Positions 42,851 to 55,900 of a DNA stretch of 64,000 nt are shown here, piece after piece. The notes beneath the pieces are model-generated. The model saw only the letters and a list, made by a program, of their open reading frames with translations, was not told the origin of the DNA and did not search any database. The translations under genes and the position numbers were made by a program. The stretch's first letter is position 1. Each line of letters opens with the position of its first letter. Where the stretch lies: assembly GCA_947561585.1 (NCBI GenBank), contig CANNZV010002595.1, positions 1-64,000 on the forward strand, written 5' to 3'. Source of the DNA: Caprella mutica. Lineage: Eukaryota; Arthropoda; Malacostraca; Amphipoda; Caprellidae.

Positions 42851-42892
42851 CTTTTACATACAAGTACAATATGTGTTATTTAGCTGAATATT

Positions 42893-42968
42893 TTAGCTAG
42901 TTGGTGAATTCCTAGTTCACGTCCCTAAATGAAATAGGGACGTGAACTAGGAATGTACCAACTAATTC
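42893..42968. repeat. Near-perfect hairpin, ~30-bp arms
   Basis: CCTAGTTCACGTCCCT and its complement AGGGACGTGAACTAGG flank a 9-bp loop. The arms extend to TAGTTGGT/ACCAACTA. Confidence 0.9.
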
Positions 42969-42970
42969 AA

Positions 42971-44616
42971 TGAACAGTTTTTCACATTCATTTTAATTGA
43001 ATTAATTATTTCTTACATTTTATATATCATATTCATGGTTTCTAAATAGGATATCAAGAAGTACCTATTAATCCTAATAGATACCATTAATATTACTATG
43101 CATATATAATATACATTATAAATAGATACCCTATAAACGAATTGCCTGTGCAATGACCTTAAGCTAATTCCCATATTTCAATCCCCTACATTGGGGAAGA
43201 AGCACACTGTGAGTAAATTATAACTTGTGAATAAAATAAAAAAGATAATCTATACTATAACCGGTTAAATTTTATCATATTTTCTTATATGATCGAAGAT
43301 GTTAGCCGTCCGACAATTAAAATCTCACCCACCTTATCCATACCTAGTTAATGCTAGTGCAGATATGATCGGCAATGTATCTTTTACCCATATATCACCC
43401 GCTCCAAAACCTCCCGAAGGCTGAACCACAACCATAACCATAAACCATTGCTAACCACTCACACCAACACTTTCCTTGTGTTTGCTAATGTATTTTTTAT
43501 TTGTCTGAGAAATTGGCGGGGATATTATTAGCATAGGAACGAGATGGAACGGGAACTGGTTACACTAGTTAGATAGAGATAGAACGGGCACTGGTTACAC
43601 TAGTTAGAACGAAACAGAACGAGCACTAGTAATAACCCCGATGTAATAATTTTCAAATATATTTTCTTTATCCTTTAATTTGTAAGTAATGATAAGAAGC
43701 ACCAGGCAATTGGTTTAAGCAGGCTATGGTAATCAGCTCATCGAAATTGTTCCAATTATTTGACGTGACCGCGTTGTGACCCAGAAAATCTTAAATTGCA
43801 TTAATTGCTGCGTGAATAATATGCTTTTTTGTTAATAACTAGTTCATTTATAATCATTATTGTTCGAGTTTTGCTTATAATTATATCAATAATAGTAGTA
43901 AATCCACAGATAAAATTGCAATGTATATTTTTTTGGTCTAAGGTCCAATAAAAGCTGTAGAACTGTGGTTAGGAAGAGTTGGATAGTTTTGAACATTTAA
44001 CTTAACCATATAATATACGTTTCGGTAAATAGCCATATATTGTTATTTACAAGTTTAAAATCTTATATCAACCCTTAAAAGTTCTAAGAGATACATATTA
44101 CCTACTTCAATTACCTTTTTGTTCTTTGAAAGTCTCCAGTGGACTGGCGACTCTGTCCACACTTTGAAACATGGGACTACTGGGTCACTACTAACTTGAG
44201 TTGTTTTTCTTATCAATTAAAAGCTAGCTATTGGTTAAATTGTATTTCCATTGTTTTATTTCTTAATTGTTATTCATAGGAACTACAGTTTAGCAGTTAA
44301 CTACCCCTGCACTCTGAACTGCTGGTTCAGGCTCCTATATAGGCAGTATATATTTAAGACCCTATTTCTTATTGATAAGTAAAAGAAGAAACCAATAAAA
44401 ACACTTCTGAATTAAATCTATATATTTAAATTCTATGTTCAATCGCTATTTTTAAAATTTACCACACGAAACATTTATAAATTGGCTTTAAACTTCTCGA
44501 TATCAACATGCAAATACGAGGTATTATGAGGCGCTGAGTCACAAACGAAACATGTGACGTCATGATTTTCCGTCGTCTGCTAGTTACCATACCCTTTGTG
44601 TTACTGTGTCCTGGTA
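42971..44616. other. AT-rich DNA with MITE fragments
   Basis: A family A end lies at 43275-43330. A two- to three-copy ~40-bp repeat with GGTTACACTAGTTAGA occurs at 43545-43625. No gene seen. Confidence 0.4.
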
Positions 44617-44831
44617 TAGGGTCAGTTTCAATTTATCGTACGATTCCACATTATTGAACGTATAAGAAAAAGCTTTATAATATAACATGTTAACGTATAC
44701 TTTTAGTTTTATTGATGATAGAAGCTGGTAACATGAATATAAATTAAAATAAAGTTAAATTGTTATATCATATAGCTTTTTCTTATATGATCGGTAATGT
44801 TGAATCGAACAATAACTCGAACCTTACCCTA
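44617..44831. mobile_element. MITE family A copy
   Basis: TAGGGTCAGTTTCAATTTAT at the left. At the right, AATAACTCGAACCTTACCCTA. Internal arms share TATAAGAAAAAGCT and its complement. Confidence 0.82.
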
Positions 44832-45007
44832 TTATGTCTCTTTATATACTTATACAGTATATCAAATTCTCAATATACTGCAATATAGAGAAATGGTTCT
44901 TAACCTTGTTAAATGTACAAAACAAAACAAGTTCCATACATAGAACTCTTCGTAGATGAAAAGATAAAATTAACTTCTTTTCTTTGAAATCGGAATATGT
45001 GTGTGTA

Positions 45008-45262
45008 CCTACTGTATAAGTGCACTTACTGTATAAGTGCACTTACTGTATAAGTGCACTTACTGTATATGTGCACTTACTGTATAAGTGCACTTACTGT
45101 ATAAGTGCACTTACTGTATGTATAAGTGCAATAAACTTACTGTGTAAGTGCAGTATACTTACTGTATAAGTGCAGTATACTTACTGTATAAGTGCAGTAT
45201 ACTTACTGTATAAGTGCAATATACTTACTGTATAAGTGCAATATACTTACTGTATAAGTGGA
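45008..45262. repeat. Minisatellite (ACTTACTGTATAAGTGC), two unit types
   Basis: 16-bp units, then ~22-bp units with an added AGTATACTT. Confidence 0.93.
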
Positions 45263-45589
45263 CGAACTGTACCATGCTTCATTTACTCATATAATCACTC
45301 TGTTCAATTAATGAAAAAAAAATACATTTTCGCATTAACATAATGACCAAACAGTCGACCATTTTGTATTCAATCGAACCTTTTGGTTATGAACCACTGA
45401 TGTAGAAGTAGAAAACTCTACTCAGCTTATACATCTACCTTCTACTCACATTTTATAGTAGATGAGAGAGGTAGATAGTGTATATCTACCCTCTCACCCA
45501 CACGAGCTCTACCTTTATCAGCCCCTTGATTGTGTTGGTGTCTACTTAAGATATTCTTCATCTACTTTCTACAGGAAGCTACAGGAGTA

Positions 45590-46146
45590 GAGGTAGATAT
45601 GTGACTGTAGAGGTAGATACATGACTGTAGAGGTAGATACATGACTGTAGAGGTAGATACATGACTGTAGAGGTAGATACATGACTGTAGAGGTAGATAC
45701 ATGACTGTAGAGGTAGATACATGACTGTAGAGGTAGATACATGACTGTAGAGGTAGATACATGACTGTAGAGGTAGATACATGACTGTAGAGGTAGATAC
45801 ATGACTGTAGAGGTAGATACATGACTGTAGAGGTAGATACATGACTGTAGAGGTAGATACATGACTGTAGAGGTAGATACATGACTGTAGAGGTAGATAC
45901 ATGACTGTAGAGGTAGATACGTGACTGTAGAGGTAGATACATGACTGTAGAGGTAGATACATGACTGTAGAGGTAGATACATGACTGTAGAGGTAGATAC
46001 ATGACTGTAGAGGTAGATACATGACTGTAGAGGTAGATACATGACTGTAGAGGTAGATACGTGACTGTAGAGGTAGATACGTGACTGTAGAGGTAGATAC
46101 GTGACTGTAGAGGTAGATACGTGACTGTAGAGGTAGATACGTGACT
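45590..46146. repeat. 20-bp minisatellite (GTAGAGGTAGATACATGACT), ~28 copies
   Basis: Almost perfect, with GTGACT variants clustered at the right end. - strand frames are artefacts. Confidence 0.96.
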
Positions 46147-46241
46147 TTATTTTGTTAAATATGGCTATTTTTTAACTTCATTATATTTAATTACTACCTA
46201 ACATACCGTATCAAAGACTAATCATTTTCATTTTTTCACAG

Positions 46242-46274
46242 GTAAGTCAATCAGCGGGAAAATGTTCATCTATC
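46242..46274 (+). CDS. Possible 33-nt micro-exon
   Basis: ATTTTTTCACAG before and TATC/GTGAGT after. Read in the frame entering with one base it gives KSISGKMFIY plus C, which joins in phase with the exon at 48746 (C+AT). Splice-site quality and phase fit are the only support. Confidence 0.25.
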
Positions 46275-46505
46275 GTGAGTATTTAATTACATTTAGTATT
46301 TATTTATATCAAGATCATTTTCCAGTACATTTCTCCATTGTGTTGGGAAATTACCTTGATCGGCAAAAATAAAATAATGCACTAATTATAATAATAACTT
46401 GTTTGGGAAACTTAGAGAGCCAAGTAAAGCTGAACTTGAAGGACACCCTACCTACCTGTGACATTTCCAGGGAAATTAGTATACTAAATGAATTGAATTG
46501 TAACA

Positions 46506-47692
46506 AACTCCCTGGTTAGTACACCGGGTACAGCTGCTCAGTGACTCCCTGGTTAGTACACCGGGTACAACTGCTCAGTGACTCCCTGGTTAGTACACCG
46601 GGTACAGCTGCTCAGTGACTCCCTGGTTAGTACACCGGGTACAGGTGCTCAGTGACTCCCTGGTTAGTACACCGGGTAGAGCTGCTCAGTGACTCCCTGG
46701 TTAGTACACCGGGTACAGCTGCTCAGTGACTCCCTGGTTAGTACACCGGGTACAGCTGCTCAGTGACTCCCTGGTTAGTACACCGGGTACAGCTGCTCAG
46801 TGACTCCCTGGTTAGTACACCGGGTACAACTGCTCAGTGACTCCCTGGTTAGTACACCGGGTACAGCTGCTCAGTGACTCCCTGGTTAGTACACCGGGTA
46901 CAGCTGCTCAGTGACTCCCTGGTTAGTACACCGGGTACAGCTGCTCAGTGACTCACTGGTTAGTACACCGGGTACAGCTACTCAGTGACTCCCTGGTTAG
47001 TACACCGGGTACAGCTGCTCAGTGACTCCCTGGTTAGTACACCGGGTACAGCTGCTCAGTGACTCCCTGGTTAGTACACCGGGTACAACTGCTCAGTGAC
47101 TCCCTGGTTAGTACACCGGGTACAGCTACTCAGTGACTCCCTGGTTAGTACACCGGGTACAGCTGCTCAGTGACTCCCTGGTTAGTACACCGGGTACAGC
47201 TGCTCAGTGACTCCCTGGTTAGTACACCGGGTTCAGCTGCTCAGTGACTCCCTGGTTAGTACACCGGGTACAGCTGCTCAGTGACTCCCTGGTTAGTACA
47301 CCGGGTACAGGTGCTCAGTGACTCCCTGGTTAGTACACCGGGTACAGCTGCTCAGTGACTCCCTGGTTAGTACACCGGGTACAGCTGCTCAGTGACTCCC
47401 TGGTTAGTACACCGAGTACAGCTGCTCAGTGACTCCCTGGTTAGTACACCGGGTACAGCTGCTCAGTGACTCCCTGGTTAGTACACCGGGTACAGCTGCT
47501 CAGTGACTCCCTGGTTAGTACACCGAGTACAGCTGCTCAGTGACTCCCTGGTTAGTACACCGGGTACAGCTGCTCAGTGACTCCCTGGTTAGTACACCGG
47601 GTACAGCTGCTCAGTGACTCCCTGGTTAGTACACCGGGCACAGATGCTCAGTGACTCCCTGGTTAGTACACCGGGCACAGATGCTCAGTGTG
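46506..47692. repeat. 37-bp minisatellite, ~32 copies
   Basis: Units contain CTGGTTAGTACACCGGGTAC and GCTGCTCAGT. Related single units are at 42810-42850 and 63612-63650. Confidence 0.96.
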
Positions 47693-48323
47693 AAAATAGG
47701 AAGGAAAGAATAAACCCTTTCTAAAAGATGATTTTAAATATTTTAATGAAGTAACAATCATATAACGATTCTACAATAAATAGAAAATAAAATGGAATAT
47801 ATATTTTATATGTAGGTAGAAATATATGGCTTAGTAACTTTGTTATCGTTGTGATGTAAAGAATTCGACTATTCTACCTAATTCGATTATATCATTTTTC
47901 ATGCATATTACATTAAAATGTAAATACAAATGACTAATTCATTCAATACATTATTCAAAGATATAATTTAACATAGTTTAATAATCAGAGTTTTATTCTA
48001 AAGCTATTTAATGTAAAGATGTGACAGCAATGTAACCTTCATATATCTAATAACTTAACTCTTTTTATAATACTGATTATTCGTAAACTTTACTAAGAGA
48101 ACAGTCTGTTTGTCTGCATGTCTGTCTGTCTGTCTGTCTGTGTGTCTTTCTGTCTGTCCGACGACAAACAACAAGCAGTATGTGAACATAGAAGAAGCAT
48201 CAAAACTAATATTTGTTTACAATATTGATAATTTATAAAGAAAAATAAGATTAGACTGTTGAGGGTAAAAATAATTTATTTAAATCAGAGAATACGATGA
48301 AAACAATATACTAATTGAATTGT
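47693..48323. other. AT-rich DNA with a (TCTG)n tract
   Basis: TCTG/TGTC microsatellite at about 48107-48157. No gene seen. Confidence 0.5.
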
Positions 48324-48538
48324 CAGGTACTGTACTAGTTAAAGCAATCCAGTACATCAGGTACTGTACTGGTTAAAAGCAGTCCAATACATCAGGTACT
48401 GTACTAGCAGTCCAGTACATCAGGTACTGTACTAGCAGTCCAGTACATCAGATACTGTACTGGTTAAAGCAGTCCAGTAAATCAGGTACTGTACTGGTTG
48501 AAGCAGTCCAGTACATCAGGTACTGTACTGGTTAAAAG
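48324..48538. repeat. Minisatellite with ~35-bp units, about six copies
   Basis: Units contain ATCAGGTACTGTACTGGTTA and AGCAGTCCAGTAC; one spacer is shortened. Confidence 0.9.
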
Positions 48539-48745
48539 GACATAATAACAGTTTAGCTTTCTTATTTCTAATGAACTTTATCAATAGTTTATCAGGTGAC
48601 AATTATTTATACTTTTCGATTGATATATCAGATAGCGTACTATTGACTCCCATACGCTGAATGTAGCGTTACTAGCGTAGTTCCACAATCGCTACATTTT
48701 ATCAGAGGTTATTCAAACTCTGCGTTGAAGGTTTTTTCTCTTCAG

Positions 48746-48888
48746 ATTTCAAGCATTCGAATAGGAAGATTTCTATTCATCATCAGGAGAAGGGTGGTAA
48801 ACTTGGACCTGACAATGAATTTTATGACCAATGGTTGTATGCTGGATACCGTCTTTCTATTCAAGCTATATATCCTAAAGTTTATTAA
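48746..48888 (+). CDS. Probable terminal coding exon
   Basis: TTTTTCTCTTCAG precedes an open stretch that enters with one base and reads FKHSNRKISIHHQEKGGKLG, PDNEFYDQWLYAGYRLSIQA, IYPKVY, then TAA at 48886-48888. AATAAA follows 35 nt later. The composition (Tyr, Trp, Lys, Asp) and clean acceptor look genuinely coding, unlike the surroundings. No domain is recognised. It may be the last exon of the exonuclease-like gene or of another + strand gene. Confidence 0.5.
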
Positions 48889-48922
48889 TATTGATTAATC
48901 TATTAAATATTAAAATATGAGA

Positions 48923-48928
48923 AATAAA
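48923..48928 (+). terminator. Polyadenylation signal AATAAA
   Basis: 35 nt after the TAA of the 48746-48888 exon. Confidence 0.45.
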
Positions 48929-49061
48929 ATTAGAAAATTTGTTACTGCCTATAACTATTGCTTACTACATTAATTCTCTAGAGTATTTCTACTTTCTATA
49001 TACCTGTAACAAAATCAAGTGTGTTTTATTGTTTTCAGGTGTCTCCTTGTTTCTATGTATG

Positions 49062-49238
49062 TTATCTATTCCTATGTTCTCTATTCCTATGTTCTCTATT
49101 CCTATGTTCTCTATTACTATGTTCTATATTCCTATGTTCTCTATTCCTATGTTCTCTATTCCTATGTTCTCTATTCCTATGTTCTCTATTCCTATGTTCT
49201 CTATTCCTATGTTCTCTATTCCTATGTTCTCTATTCCT
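49062..49238. repeat. 15-bp minisatellite (CTATTCCTATGTTCT), ~12 copies
   Basis: Pyrimidine-rich; open in all + frames as an artefact of period 15. Confidence 0.95.
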
Positions 49239-49267
49239 AGTACTGCAGAACTGTATGGTGTATATAG

Positions 49268-49397
49268 AGTCCTGAGTAAAGAAGTAGCCTCTATAATGCA
49301 TTAATGGCCATGAGTTTTGGAAAATCGATGGCTATTTGTGGCAGACTAAAGAAACTTTGTTTATTATAGAGGCTACTTCCTTACTCAGGACTTTACG
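49268..49397. mobile_element. Short inverted-repeat element
   Basis: GTCCTGAGTAAAGAAGTAGC on the left is the inverted match of GCTACTTCCTTACTCAGGAC on the right, with CTCTATAAT inside both. Confidence 0.75.
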
Positions 49398-50459
49398 TTC
49401 ACTATAGAGGATTCCTTTTCATTGCTGTTCAATACATTGACCGTTATTTCTTATCTTCAGCACACTTTCTTATCTACTGATAAGGGAAAGCTGTGAAAAG
49501 TCACTCCTATAGTTTATAGCGACACAAAGTAACGGCTAATTAACCCTAACAGATTGGCAAAAATTATGCCTTCTAAAGATTTATAGTAGGGAAATTGAAG
49601 TAATATTATTTTACTATAAATAAAATTTTAATGAAATTAAATCAAGGAAATTTATATATAAATTTACTTCAATAAATGTAATTTCATGACAATAATTTAA
49701 AAGGATTGATCTAATAAATTACATTTATCAAGTAAAATTTAATTTATATTTTGAATATTGAATTTATATTAATTTTCGATTACTAAAATCCAAGGTAATT
49801 AGATTACTAATACCTGACAATATAGTACCTAACACCTAACAAATTATTACTATATTGAACCAGGATATTCGGGTGGTTGTTTTGGGAGAAGTCACCCCCC
49901 CCCCCATTACTACAGTAAGATGGGGTGGGGAGGGGGGGGGGGGGTAGAAACCTAATATAAATATTCACGACTTATAAATAAACAAACCTTTTTATGATTG
50001 ATTGTAGCTGAGGAGAATGTGACAATAATAGAGAAAAAATAATATGATCATCATGGGTAAAATTTAAAATAAAAAATACCTATATATTATTTTTTTTTCT
50101 TGTAATTATGGTCACGATGTGAAACCGTCCGATAATTCAAAATTTAACCCATCTAAGCAATTTTAAAAATATAATTTTTCATCAAAAATTGCTCAATTAA
50201 ATTAATTTCTGTTATTATTATTTCTCTATTGTTCTTGTTTATTATTCTTTTTTTAACGATATGTAATGAGATTATTTCCAAGGATCAATATATAATAAAC
50301 TTTTTGTTAACAGTAGATATTTTCTCATTAATTCTTTTATAAATGCACATTATTTATTGGCACAGTCTTTGGTTATCATTCTCACATTTACCAGACTGTT
50401 CCCCCCAAGAGTGGGAGTGTGACCCCCGCGTGTTGTTTACATTAATCCCCCCCAATCAC
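49398..50459. other. AT-rich DNA with C- and G-runs and a MITE remnant
   Basis: A C-run and a G-run face each other at 49893-49943. A degenerate family A MITE lies at about 50030-50155. No gene seen. Confidence 0.4.
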
Positions 50460-50792
50460 GCAGACCGGCTCTAGCCATTACCGAGTGAGGTTGTAAGTGT
50501 GCGTTTCTCTGTGTTTCTTCAGTGCCACATGTTGCCATTCGTCTCTAAAGTTCATGTATGAATTTAATTATCGTAACAAGATGAGTCGTGAGCGATAGCA
50601 AGTGTCAGTGATTTATTTAGTGCTCAGAAAAGACACGAAAACCTTAAAACTTAATGGATTACTATTTTAGAAAAAGGTCCATCTTGTGATAGGTGAAAAA
50701 AGTGAAAGAAAATATATATAGGCATCAGTAATGAAAATGTGCCGATAGTGTGTGTTGTGATATACCTAAGTACCTAACTGATATTATTTTAA
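50460..50792 (+). other. Possible non-coding first exon
   Basis: A less AT-rich stretch ending TTTTAAG/GTGAGT, with a TTCAGTG initiator-like site at 50518 and no long frame. It could be a 5' leader exon of a gene to the right. Weak. Confidence 0.2.
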
Positions 50793-51436
50793 GGTGAGTT
50801 TTTAATGAAATAAATGCTCTTTATATCATGATAATAATTCACCCTTTAATTAATTACCGATGCAATAGAGAATTTCACAGCTGCAAACATTATTTCTATC
50901 TTCATTTAGAGACGTTTTTATTATTTAGGTACATATCTATTATTAAAATTTGATTGATCTTGTACCTAGATTACCTAATTCAAAAAATAGAACATAAATT
51001 ATCAAATTACATAATAAATTGTAAATTGAGACGGCACATAAATTACCTACCTAAATCATTATTAGTTACAATAAATCCCCTGCTAGGTAACATTAACTTC
51101 TCATTCATTATTTCGTAAGTTAGGTCCTCTAGTTTCTAAATCCCCCCCAAATAAATCCTCCTCCCCCTCCCCCCCAGGTACAGAAGGTCCTCACAATCGA
51201 TTATTCGGGTCCTTTCTGTTCCATTGCAAAAGTGCTCCTTCTGTAACAGCGAAATGTCTTACATTACGTGTTCTAACAGTTATTTTACTTGGTTTCATGT
51301 TTATTCATCAGAATGCTCTTTCTGGTGTGAAAAACCGGACTGAATTAGAATTAGGATGTGGACTGGGAAAATAATTACTAATGCACCTGCATATATAAGA
51401 TATCTGCATTGATTTTTATGGTAAAAGTACTCTTCA
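50793..51436. other. AT-rich DNA, nothing recognised
   Basis: A CCTCCCCCTCCCCCCAG pyrimidine tract with AG at about 51161-51177 looks like an acceptor, but no convincing frame follows. Confidence 0.3.
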
Positions 51437-52003
51437 CTTAATGGTAGAATGCACTTCATATTATGGTGGGAATGCACTTCACTCTATGGTAGAATGCACT
51501 TCATTCTATGGTAGAATGCACTTCATTCTATGGTAGAATGCACTTCATTCTATGGTAGAATGCACTTCATTCTATGGTAGAATGCACTTCATTCTATGGT
51601 AGAATGCACTTCATTCTATGGTAGATATGCACTTCATTCTATGGTAGAATGCACTTCATTCTATGGTAGAATGCACTTCATTCTATGGTAGAATGCACTT
51701 CATTCTATGGTAGAATGCACTTCATTCTATGGTAGATATGCACTTCACTCTACGGTAGAATGCACTTCATTCTATGGTAGAATGCACTTCATTCTATGGT
51801 AGAATGCACTTCACTCTATGGTAGATATGCACTTCATTCTGTGGTAGAATGCACTTCATTCTATGGTAGAATGCACTTCATTCTATGGTAGAATGCACTT
51901 CATTCTATGGTAGAATGCACTTCACTCTATCGTAGAATGCACTTCACGGTCTTCACTCTATGTTAGATATGCACTTCACTCTATCGTAGAATGCACTTCA
52001 TAT
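51437..52003. repeat. 22-bp minisatellite, ~25 copies
   Basis: Units contain GGTAGAATGCACTTCATTCT, with occasional AGATATGC variants of 23 bp. Confidence 0.95.
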
Positions 52004-52669
52004 CGAGTAAGCCCCTTAAATCTCACTAATTATAGCGTATCCACTTCTTATTCCAGTTGATTATGATTTATCACTCAACTTGAAACTGTATCCAAGATAC
52101 GCACCCCTCTATCTCGTATCACGGCTACTGTCGGGTATCCACTCCCCTCCCAAGTGGATCGTATTACCTCCACTAGGGTGGATACCATTTCTGGCCCCTC
52201 CTTAAATATCACCCTGACAAATAACTGTTTTCAATGAGGAGAGTGGATGGAGGCTGAAGTCCTTTGTACTTCTCCTGTTTTCTAGTCTCATTCATTTTGT
52301 CTCGTGGGATAATTTGCTATTTTGCTAATTGTGACTTGCATATTATCCGTGGATATAAAATGATAAAATATTGATCATATCAAGGTTGTTATGTAAATGT
52401 CAGCCAAATAACTCAATCCAGCAGTTGCTTCTTGTATCAATAATTAATGCGGTAACAATGAATATTTATTAGAAGTTGGCTTGAATTATTCAATTATTTT
52501 ATCTTACTAATTATAATAATTATTGTACATAGAAAACTAATTACTGTAGCATTGATTGTCTATAATTATTTCTAATGACATCTACGTGATATATATTCAA
52601 ATGAATATTTCTTTATTATTCATTAATTTAATTATATTCCTATTCATTTTTAGATTTATTATCCCATGT
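52004..52669. other. AT-rich DNA, nothing recognised
   Basis: No supported exon. Confidence 0.4.
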
Positions 52670-52870
52670 TCAATGTGTCTTGTGTCTCTTTTCGTTACAT
52701 TTCTTGGTAAATGACTGCATTCACACAGTAGCTTTTCTGCATCCATGATCACTTTGTTTATGGAGCCACTTTCCTCTCTGACTGCTTCTTCCAGTCCCTT
52801 GTATTTAATTTCCTTTTGACGTCAGCGATATGGCCTTTGGTTCCGAAGCAGACGTTAAACTCCCACTAAA
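52670..52870. repeat. SINE-like repeat copy
   Basis: Contains CTTCCAGTCCCTTGTATTTA and TTTGGTTCCGAAGCAGACGT; best match to 24815-25082. Confidence 0.85.
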
Positions 52871-54300
52871 ATAATAAATTGAATTACCCACCCTAGTGAA
52901 GGTGTACGTGCCCTGCACTAGGCCCTAGCTTCCGATCCTACACTGGCGTCACAATGGCACTAGTGTGGCATAGTTTATGGCAACTCATTTCCTAAGCCAC
53001 TTCACAGGACTTCTTATTAACCGAGACTAAGTCAGCTCTATACCCAGGGTATGATTGTTGTTGATTATCCTGTAACGTCATCAGTACTTTATTTTAGTTT
53101 CATAAGGCATAGCTCTGTAATATTGTCTGGGCGGATTAGAGAAATTTAAATTATTCTCTTCACCATTGACCTTTTAGTGATCTAGACTTTGTTACTGGGA
53201 ATAATTTTCAGTAAAATACAATTTCAGCTTGTCCTGTTTTTTTTATTACACTTGTTAAGTCAGCTAATTGTTTAGACTACAACTGAGCAAAATGATTTAC
53301 AATCTAATTATTTAATTGGCAACAATCTAACTAATGGTTTATTATATAAGTCTATCGCTTCTCAATGTTAAAAGGTTACCCTCAGGCAATTTAACATCTT
53401 TATTCTTTAACATTTCTCCAAACTGTCATCAATGTCGTACGATGGTATGTATGATAACCGCGTTATCGCACCACACTGCTGACTCCGCCCATTTGATGGA
53501 CCGATGTGGTTGTCTGGTAACTATACGATGATGTACTGTCTGGTAACTATACGATGATGTACTGTCTAGTTACTCTACTGTACTAACTATCTAGTAACTA
53601 TAAATACTTACTGTCTAGTAAGTACCACTATCCTAGTAGAGTATTCTAACAGTACTCAAATGGTCACTGTAGATCGCGACTGATTAAAGACAATGGCAAT
53701 AATATATTCCGTTGAACCTTACTAGAAAGTACATGTTAGTATAAAATAAAGGCCCCGCACTTCAATTTAGTTATGTACATTAACATCAAGGCTTGCTAGT
53801 TTTGCCCTACTGTGGCCTCATGAATGAGTGCTAATCGCAAAACACAGATACTCGCCTATTCATTCAATTCTTATCAAGATTTATATTTCATTGTTCAACT
53901 GAGGCCTTTCTTTTCATTATATTGTATCCATGTTACATGGTTACTGTGTATCATGGATACAAATTTCGAGGATATTTGGCCTGTACCTGTTCCATGAGTG
54001 AGGCTATTGTAATTGTATAGTTGTTGACGCTTGTAGACAGTAGAGTATGGGAATGAAATGGCTGCTGATTAACATGGCGCCTCGTACACACAGTCTAGCG
54101 CTGCTACTTATAAAGAGAATACGAAACACCTAATTATCACAGCCATTTGAATAGTACCTCCTCAATTACCTAAGCTTTTGAAGATGATGTGGATTAGATG
54201 CAATCACCATTAACTTTAATTTATAATCTCTAGGAGCAATAAAGATAAGGCAGAGTGTTGCTAGAGGTACTGTTTGAATAGAGACCGTATCTGCATCTTA
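52871..54300. other. Non-coding DNA with small repeats
   Basis: Two copies of AACTATACGATGATGTACTG at about 53515-53565. A palindromic GTATCCATG…CATGGATAC lies near 53925-53960. No gene supported. Confidence 0.4.
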
Positions 54301-54302
54301 CA

Positions 54303-54652
54303 GGCACAGTGTGACTTATGGCACAGTGTGACTTATGGCACAGTGTGACTTATGGCACAGTGTGACTCATGGCACAGTGTGACTCATGGCACAGTGTGAC
54401 TCATGGCACAGTGTGACTTATGGCACAGTGTGACTTATGGCACAGTGTGACTCATGGCACAGTGTGACTCATGGCACAGTGTGACTCATGGCACAGTGTG
54501 ACTCATGGCACAGTGTGACTCATGGCACAGTGTGACTCATGGCACAGTGTGACTCATGGCACAGTGTGACTTATGGCACAGTGTGACTTATGGCACAGGT
54601 TGACTTATGGCACAGTGTGACTTATGACACAGTGTGACTTATGACACAGTGT
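54303..54652. repeat. 17-bp minisatellite (GGCACAGTGTGACTCAT), ~20 copies
   Basis: TTAT and TCAT versions occur in blocks. Confidence 0.95.
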
Positions 54653-54696
54653 ACCACATACTTTTTCTAAGATTCTTAAGAAAAACTCTTCAACAT

Positions 54697-54775
54697 TCAG
54701 CTGTTTCATTATATTAAGATGCATAATTTCTAGAGTGTGTCACAATAATGAATTAGTTAATTAAATGAAGGGAGA
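54697..54775. repeat. Dispersed repeat shared with 57955-58035
   Basis: CAGCTGTTTCATTATATTAA and the next ~50 bp are identical in both, then they diverge. Confidence 0.9.
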
Positions 54776-55138
54776 AGTTGCACTGGGTAATCATTTTCAA
54801 CTGCTCTACTACTCCATCTGTTCTCTGAAGTAGATGATTCATTGCCTACATTTCAGGCTGGGAACCAATTCCCGTTTGAAATCCCATTCCAAGTCACAGA
54901 TGTGTTGCCAATGTAGCTTTTGTTCTCCTTTTGACAATGTCTTCAATGCCCAAGTCTCTTGTTTCACATGTTCCTCTGTCACAATGTGTCACTGCAGATG
55001 TTTTCGCTACGCTACCGAAGGTGTCGTGTAACATGTTACATCATCAGGCATGTTCTTGTCATCCCTGTTGTGAAGAATTTTTCTTCTAGTTATATTTAAT
55101 ACCAGAATGTAGTTCAGTAGTCAGTTTAGTAACATTTT

Positions 55139-55245
55139 CTATTATATAAGAAAAAGAATATAATTATTTAACATTTATCTAATTATCATCTAATTTTTGC
55201 CTGTGATCGAAAATGTTGAGCTGACCAATGACTCGAAACTTATGT
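55139..55245. mobile_element. MITE family A fragment
   Basis: TATAAGAAAAAG at the left and GACCAATGACTCGAAACTTA at the right. Confidence 0.5.
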
Positions 55246-55555
55246 AGTGTATATATAAATCCTGTGTTTTATTTGCACATTTTAGGCCTAAGTAGAACAG
55301 TGAGGTGATTGTAGTGAAACGGAAGAACTTATCGGAAGAGAAAGAGACTGGTAGTGACTTAGTGTCCTGTATCACACTGCTATTTGAAGGGAGTTACCTA
55401 CCAAAGATATCATACTGCAACAAATTTCTGTTTCAAAAGGCCTCTATGCTGCCATCTAGGTTTCATAGCGGTAAATAAGATTGAAATATAGTAAGAACAA
55501 TAGAGGTATGTTGTGTGCGTGACGTCATAACAGCAGCATTCTGAAATCATATTTA

Positions 55556-55900
55556 ACTCTTTCGCGCCGACTTTTTTTCTGAGCCATGTGTAACTTTTCA
55601 TAGAAATTTTTCTTATTTATGAAATGTTTGAAGGCTTTTTAATCGATCTGCGAAGTTATTTTCCTGATTTAATTTTTTATGGAATATATGATCCAACTAA
55701 GATTATCCTTTGGGGTGTATGGTCCCACTAGGCTCCTGGAGCAGCAAGACCAAACTTCTGATTTGTTCTGTAGTTCTCTAGCTTTGATGCATCTGTTGGA
55801 TGAGTTGGACCAGCAAAGTATAATTTTGGGCACGACTGGAATATATTTCCCCATTGGGGACATTCATTGCAATAGTAAGTCCCAAGTGGGAGAATAAATC
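55556..55900 (-). mobile_element. Possible piggyBac-like relic
   Basis: TTTAACTCTTTCGCGCCGAC at the left resembles a TTAA-flanked piggyBac end. The - strand carries a broken frame with YYCNECPQWGN, vaguely like the cysteine-rich C-terminus of such transposases. Weak. Confidence 0.2.

Noticed and set aside
45562..46042. Three ~150-codon - strand frames (MYLPLQSCIYLYSHVSTS)
   Set aside because: 20-bp minisatellite artefacts.
46506..47692. CRISPR-like regular repeat
   Set aside because: Direct tandem copies with no unique spacers in a eukaryotic genome; the same holds for all the other arrays.
54834..55031. 65-codon Cys-rich + strand frame
   Set aside because: No signal peptide, splice sites or recognisable spacing; both strands are open by chance in this stretch.
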